From Compostibacillus humi (GTDB lineage: Bacteria > Bacillota > Bacilli > Bacillales > Amphibacillaceae): a DNA stretch of 64,000 bases. Shown here piece by piece: positions 61,118 through 64,000 of this stretch. Positions within the stretch are counted from its first letter, which is position 1, and each line of letters opens with the position of its first letter. A program made the translations under genes and the position numbers. The notes beneath the pieces were generated by a model that made no database searches, was not told where the DNA came from, and saw only the letters and a program-made list of their open reading frames with translations. Where the stretch lies: assembly GCF_014637175.1 (NCBI RefSeq), contig NZ_BMEV01000002.1, positions 37,798 through 101,797 of the forward strand, in the 5' to 3' direction.

Positions 61118-61152
61118 CATAAAACAAGGTGCGAAGTTATTCGCACCTTGTT
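61118..61152 (-). terminator. Terminator of tig
   Basis: 12-bp stem AACAAGGTGCGA (61123-61134) with TCGCACCTTGTT (61141-61152), 6-nt loop, then TTATG on the minus strand. Confidence 0.88.
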
Positions 61153-61160
61153 GCATTTTT

Positions 61161-62459
61161 TTATTTTGCTTCAGAAACGACTTTGCAATGTTCTACTAAG
61201 AAGTCAATAGCTTTCCGCAGCTGAAGATCCCCTTTGATGGTGGAAGTATTTCCGCCAAGCAATGGCAGAAGCTGTTTTGCTTCCATGCCGTACATGGATG
61301 CCATTTTCTCTAATTCTTCATTTACTTCTTCTTCTGTCACTTCCAGGTTTTCTGCCTTCGCAATTGCTTCAAGCGTCAAGTTCGTCTTCACGCGTTTTTC
61401 TGCGTCTTCTTTCATTTGTTCTTTTAACGCATCTTCGTCTTGACCGGAGAATTGCTCATACATTTCCATGGTCATTCCTTGCATTTGCAAGTTTTGTTCA
61501 AATTCACGCATCATTTGTTCTAATTCCGTGTCAATCATTACTTCTGGAATATCAACCGATGCATTTTCTGTTGCTTTTTCGACGAGCTGCTGACGTTTCG
61601 CATTGTCGCTTTCTTGCTGTTTGGATTTGATCAGCTCTTCTTTTTTCTTTTCTTTTAGCTGTTCGAGCGTTTCTGCTTCATCGTCCACATCTTTTGCAAA
61701 TTCATCGTCTAATTCTGGCAGTTCTTTGTATTTCACTTCGTGGATTTTCACTTTAAACGTCGCAGGTTTGCCGGCTAAATCTTCCGCATGGTATTCTTCA
61801 GGGAAAGTAACTTCTACTTCCACTTCTTCTCCAGCTTTTTTGCCAATTAGCTGCTCTTCAAAACCAGGGATAAATTGGCCAGAGCCGATTTCTAAGGAAT
61901 AGTTTTCTCCCTTGCCGCCTTCAAAGGCTTCTCCATCCATAAAGCCTTCGAAATCGATGACAGCGGTATCGCCTTCTTCAATTTCCCCTTCTTCTTTTAC
62001 AACGAGTTCTGCATGACGCTCTTGGATACGTTTAATTTCCTCTTCCACGTCTTCATCAGTAACTTCTACAGGAAGTTCTTCCACTTCGAGCCCTTTGTAT
62101 TCGCCAAGAGTGACATCAGGCTTCACTTCTACGACAGCAGTAAAGATTAAATCCTTCCCTTTTTCAATCTGCTCAATATCCACTTCCGGTGAGTCAATAG
62201 GGAAAATATCTGTTTCATCTACCGCTTTGTGGTATGCCTCTGGAAGAACGATGTCCACGGCATCTTGATACAATGCTTCCACGCCAAAACGTTTTTCAAA
62301 AATGCTCCGCGGAACTTTCCCTTTACGGAACCCAGGAATTTGAACATCCTTTACTACTTTTTTAAACGCCTGATCTAGCGCTTTATCAAATTCTTCTGCA
62401 GGAACTTCAAAGGTTAGTACCCCTTTGTTTCCTTCTTGTTTTTCCCATTTTGCTGACAT
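61161..62459 (-). CDS. tig: Trigger factor
   Basis: 432 residues. Ribosome-docking signature [10 protein letters not shown] (about 43-52), FKBP-type PPIase domain (about 162-246; [20 protein letters not shown] at its start) and a helical C-terminal chaperone domain. It binds nascent chains at the exit tunnel. Preceded by a strong extended -10 promoter and about 130 nt of leader. Confidence 0.98.
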   Translation of the reverse strand: MSAKWEKQEGNKGVLTFEVPAEEFDKALDQAFKKVVKDVQIPGFRKGKVPRSIFEKRFGVEALYQDAVDIVLPEAYHKAVDETDIFPIDSPEVDIEQIEKGKDLIFTAVVEVKPDVTLGEYKGLEVEELPVEVTDEDVEEEIKRIQERHAELVVKEEGEIEEGDTAVIDFEGFMDGEAFEGGKGENYSLEIGSGQFIPGFEEQLIGKKAGEEVEVEVTFPEEYHAEDLAGKPATFKVKIHEVKYKELPELDDEFAKDVDDEAETLEQLKEKKKEELIKSKQQESDNAKRQQLVEKATENASVDIPEVMIDTELEQMMREFEQNLQMQGMTMEMYEQFSGQDEDALKEQMKEDAEKRVKTNLTLEAIAKAENLEVTEEEVNEELEKMASMYGMEAKQLLPLLGGNTSTIKGDLQLRKAIDFLVEHCKVVSEAK

Positions 62460-62597
62460 ATTGTTCCCTCCAACTTAAAATTTCCCAAAAAAATAATTCG
62501 TTCCTCATCATTTCTATGTAAGTGCAGCATGTCGAAAATGGACATCTGTTTTCCAAAAACATTGTATTTTTAGGGATATTGCTTTAATAACCACTTC

Positions 62598-62625
62598 ATT
62601 ATACCATAATTTATACTGCTTTCAA
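62598..62625 (-). promoter_or_regulatory. Sigma-A promoter of tig
   Basis: TTGAAA (62625-62620), 16-nt spacer, TATAAT (62603-62598) with an upstream TGG giving an extended -10. It lies just after the ysoA 3' end. Confidence 0.8.
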
Positions 62626-62639
62626 GCATTTCCATCAAA

Positions 62640-63620
62640 TCACTCTTCAATTACGCTGGAATACAGCGTTTCAGCATACTGTATCAAATCTTCATAATAG
62701 GACACGGTCGCACTTTGATCCCCATGATGGTATGTATCGATGCCCAATAACTTTTTCCCTAAAGATGTTAATGCAAGGGCAATGTCGGAATAATGTTCCC
62801 GTGATGGACTGTACGGGTATAAAACATAAAGAAAATGATACAATAATTTCTTCATCACTTGAAACAGCGTTGGATTGTTTTCTTCAACATGGGCGAATTG
62901 CTTGACGATGAGCTTGTAGTCTTGGTTATTATCCAGTCTTTCTATTTTAATCGGTATAAAATCTTTGCATTTGTCAAATTTATGTATCCGAACGGGTTCT
63001 GTTACCTGCTGCGCTTGCAGCCATTGGAAAATTGCCGTTTTAATTACCGGGTGAATCGTTTCGGCTGCTAAATGTTCGATTACGGCATTTTCCGGTTCTG
63101 CCCCTAATTTATTCAATCTGTCTATGTAATGCCACTGTAAAGGAATATTGCCTTCTCCAACTGCCCGATTAAATTTGGCGAGAAGCTCGTTCACCTCTTC
63201 CTCTTCTGATTCTTCTTTCATTTTTTTGCTCATCGAAAACAGCTGGAGAAACTGTTCTCTTTCGGGAGGTGTCAAATGTTCCATTTCTAATAAAGACTGA
63301 ACTTCTTCCATTAACAGTTCATATTGATTCGTTTGCAGCAAAATCGTCAAGTAGATATGGATGTAATGCAAATAATTTTCGTTTTTAAGCGCCAGCAGCT
63401 CTTCACATAAGGACTGGGCCTCCGGAAGACGTCCTAATTCCATTAAACAGATTAATTTGCCGGTAAAAATTTCTACATCTTCCACTTTATGTTCGATCAG
63501 CTTGTTCAATTTTTTCAAAGCTGTTCCATAGCGCTTTTCCTTCAGCGCCTGCAAACTTTCTTCCTCTAACATTTCCCTCCATTTTGGAAAAAGAATGATG
63601 TTATCCTGAGTCAATCCCAT
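62640..63620 (-). CDS. ysoA: TPR-like protein YsoA
   Basis: 326 residues, all-helical. TPR-like repeats fill the N-terminal half (LQALKEKRYGTALKKLNKLI, GRLPEAQSLCEELLAL) and the rest has no recognisable catalytic motif. Position upstream of tig matches ysoA of B. subtilis (about 339 residues, function unknown). A GGAAAGGGGGTGG site precedes the ATG. A transposase remnant lies directly upstream. Confidence 0.85.
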   Translation of the reverse strand: MGLTQDNIILFPKWREMLEEESLQALKEKRYGTALKKLNKLIEHKVEDVEIFTGKLICLMELGRLPEAQSLCEELLALKNENYLHYIHIYLTILLQTNQYELLMEEVQSLLEMEHLTPPEREQFLQLFSMSKKMKEESEEEEVNELLAKFNRAVGEGNIPLQWHYIDRLNKLGAEPENAVIEHLAAETIHPVIKTAIFQWLQAQQVTEPVRIHKFDKCKDFIPIKIERLDNNQDYKLIVKQFAHVEENNPTLFQVMKKLLYHFLYVLYPYSPSREHYSDIALALTSLGKKLLGIDTYHHGDQSATVSYYEDLIQYAETLYSSVIEE

Positions 63621-63647
63621 CCCACCCCCTTTCCTTATATTATTAAC

Positions 63648-64000
63648 TCAACTTTCGCAGTTTAAAATAGGCAGGTACACCTTGATATAGTTAGGCAGAC
63701 CCGCAACCCATTGTTGTAGTTGACTTTTAATTAACTTTTGTATTCTTTTATTGGTGTGTTTTAGGATATCTTCAAGAAGCTCGATTAATTGCTGTAACGC
63801 TACAGACCAATCAAGTTCATTTATTTCATCACATAATTCATAAAACATGCCACCTAATGTACGGTCTGCACCGATTTTGCCAGGAAAGCACGATATACCT
63901 TGTAAACACAATGGTTGTATGGCTGATTAGTGCATCATATGAACGACTCTGGAATTCTTTTTCCAGTTTCAATAGGGACTTCGTTGTTTTGAAAAAGACT
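63648..64000 (-). pseudogene. Frameshifted 3' end of an IS4-type DDE transposase
   Basis: Two reading frames joined near 63865-63875 together give a transposase C-terminus. From 63999, VFFKTTKSLLKLEKEFQSRS followed by ISHTTIVFTRYIVLSWQNR; then in another frame ADRTLGGMFYELCDEINELD and a basic tail to the stop at 63648. The VFFK...LISHTTIVFTRY...RTLGG pattern is the C-terminal region of IS4-like transposases common in Bacilli. The 87-codon ORF starting at 63911 is only the second fragment. The 5' part is outside the window, and no terminal inverted repeat was recognised. Confidence 0.7.

Overview
This window is core chromosome of an endospore-forming, low-GC Gram-positive bacterium of the Bacillaceae. 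Gene order runs almost exactly as in Bacillus subtilis from recD2 (yrrC) to tig/ysoA. It holds the sporulation genes spoVB, coxA, safA, spo0B, spoIVFA/FB, spoIIB, spoVID and ysxE, plus rsfA, with sigma-F- and sigma-E-like promoters. Its RNA elements (two T-boxes, an L21 leader and a 6S RNA next to aspS) are also typical of Firmicutes. The species cannot be fixed from the sequence alone.

Layout. (1) 1-4.7 kb, minus strand: recD2 (cut by the left edge), a TPR protein, mnmA, its sulfur donor iscS (yrvO) and cymR. (2) 4.8-7.3 kb: rarA and rsfA on the plus strand, then a 6S RNA gene on the minus strand. (3) 7.3-20.5 kb: a T-box-controlled hisS-aspS operon, a small HTH-like ORF, a secreted amidase, dtd-relA, recJ-apt, secDF and comN. 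(4) 20.6-31 kb: spoVB and a TIGR04086-type membrane protein on plus; then ruvAB-DUF2905-queA-tgt-yajC, yebC, coxA, nadE, safA and pheA on minus. (5) 31-43.4 kb: obgE-spo0B, rplU-prp-rpmA with an L21 leader, spoIVFAB, mreBCD-minCD, radC, spoIIB and folC. (6) 43.5-45.3 kb: two tandem RimK-like ATP-grasp ligase genes on plus, the least conventional cassette here. (7) 45.3-64 kb: T-box-controlled valS, a small membrane protein, ysxE-spoVID, hemA and hemCDBL, engB, lonA, clpX, tig, ysoA and a frameshifted transposase remnant at the right edge.

Functional themes. tRNA charging and modification: aspS, hisS, valS, mnmA, tgt/queA, dtd. DNA repair: recD2, recJ, ruvAB, rarA, radC. Stress and proteostasis: relA, lonA, clpX, tig. 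Cell shape and division: mreBCD, minCD. Tetrapyrrole synthesis: hem genes. Spore coat: safA, spoVID, coxA, ysxE.

Compared with the B. subtilis order as I remember it, several genes are absent at their expected places: tcdA, the nadABC block, pheB, maf, comC, hemX and lonB. nadE is inserted between coxA and safA. No rRNA, tRNA, CRISPR array, prophage or intact mobile element is visible. The most interesting features are the ATP-grasp pair and several structured intergenic regions: the rsfA leader, the relA leader hairpin, a palindrome over the 6S RNA promoter, and hairpins overlapping ribosome-binding sites of spore-coat genes.
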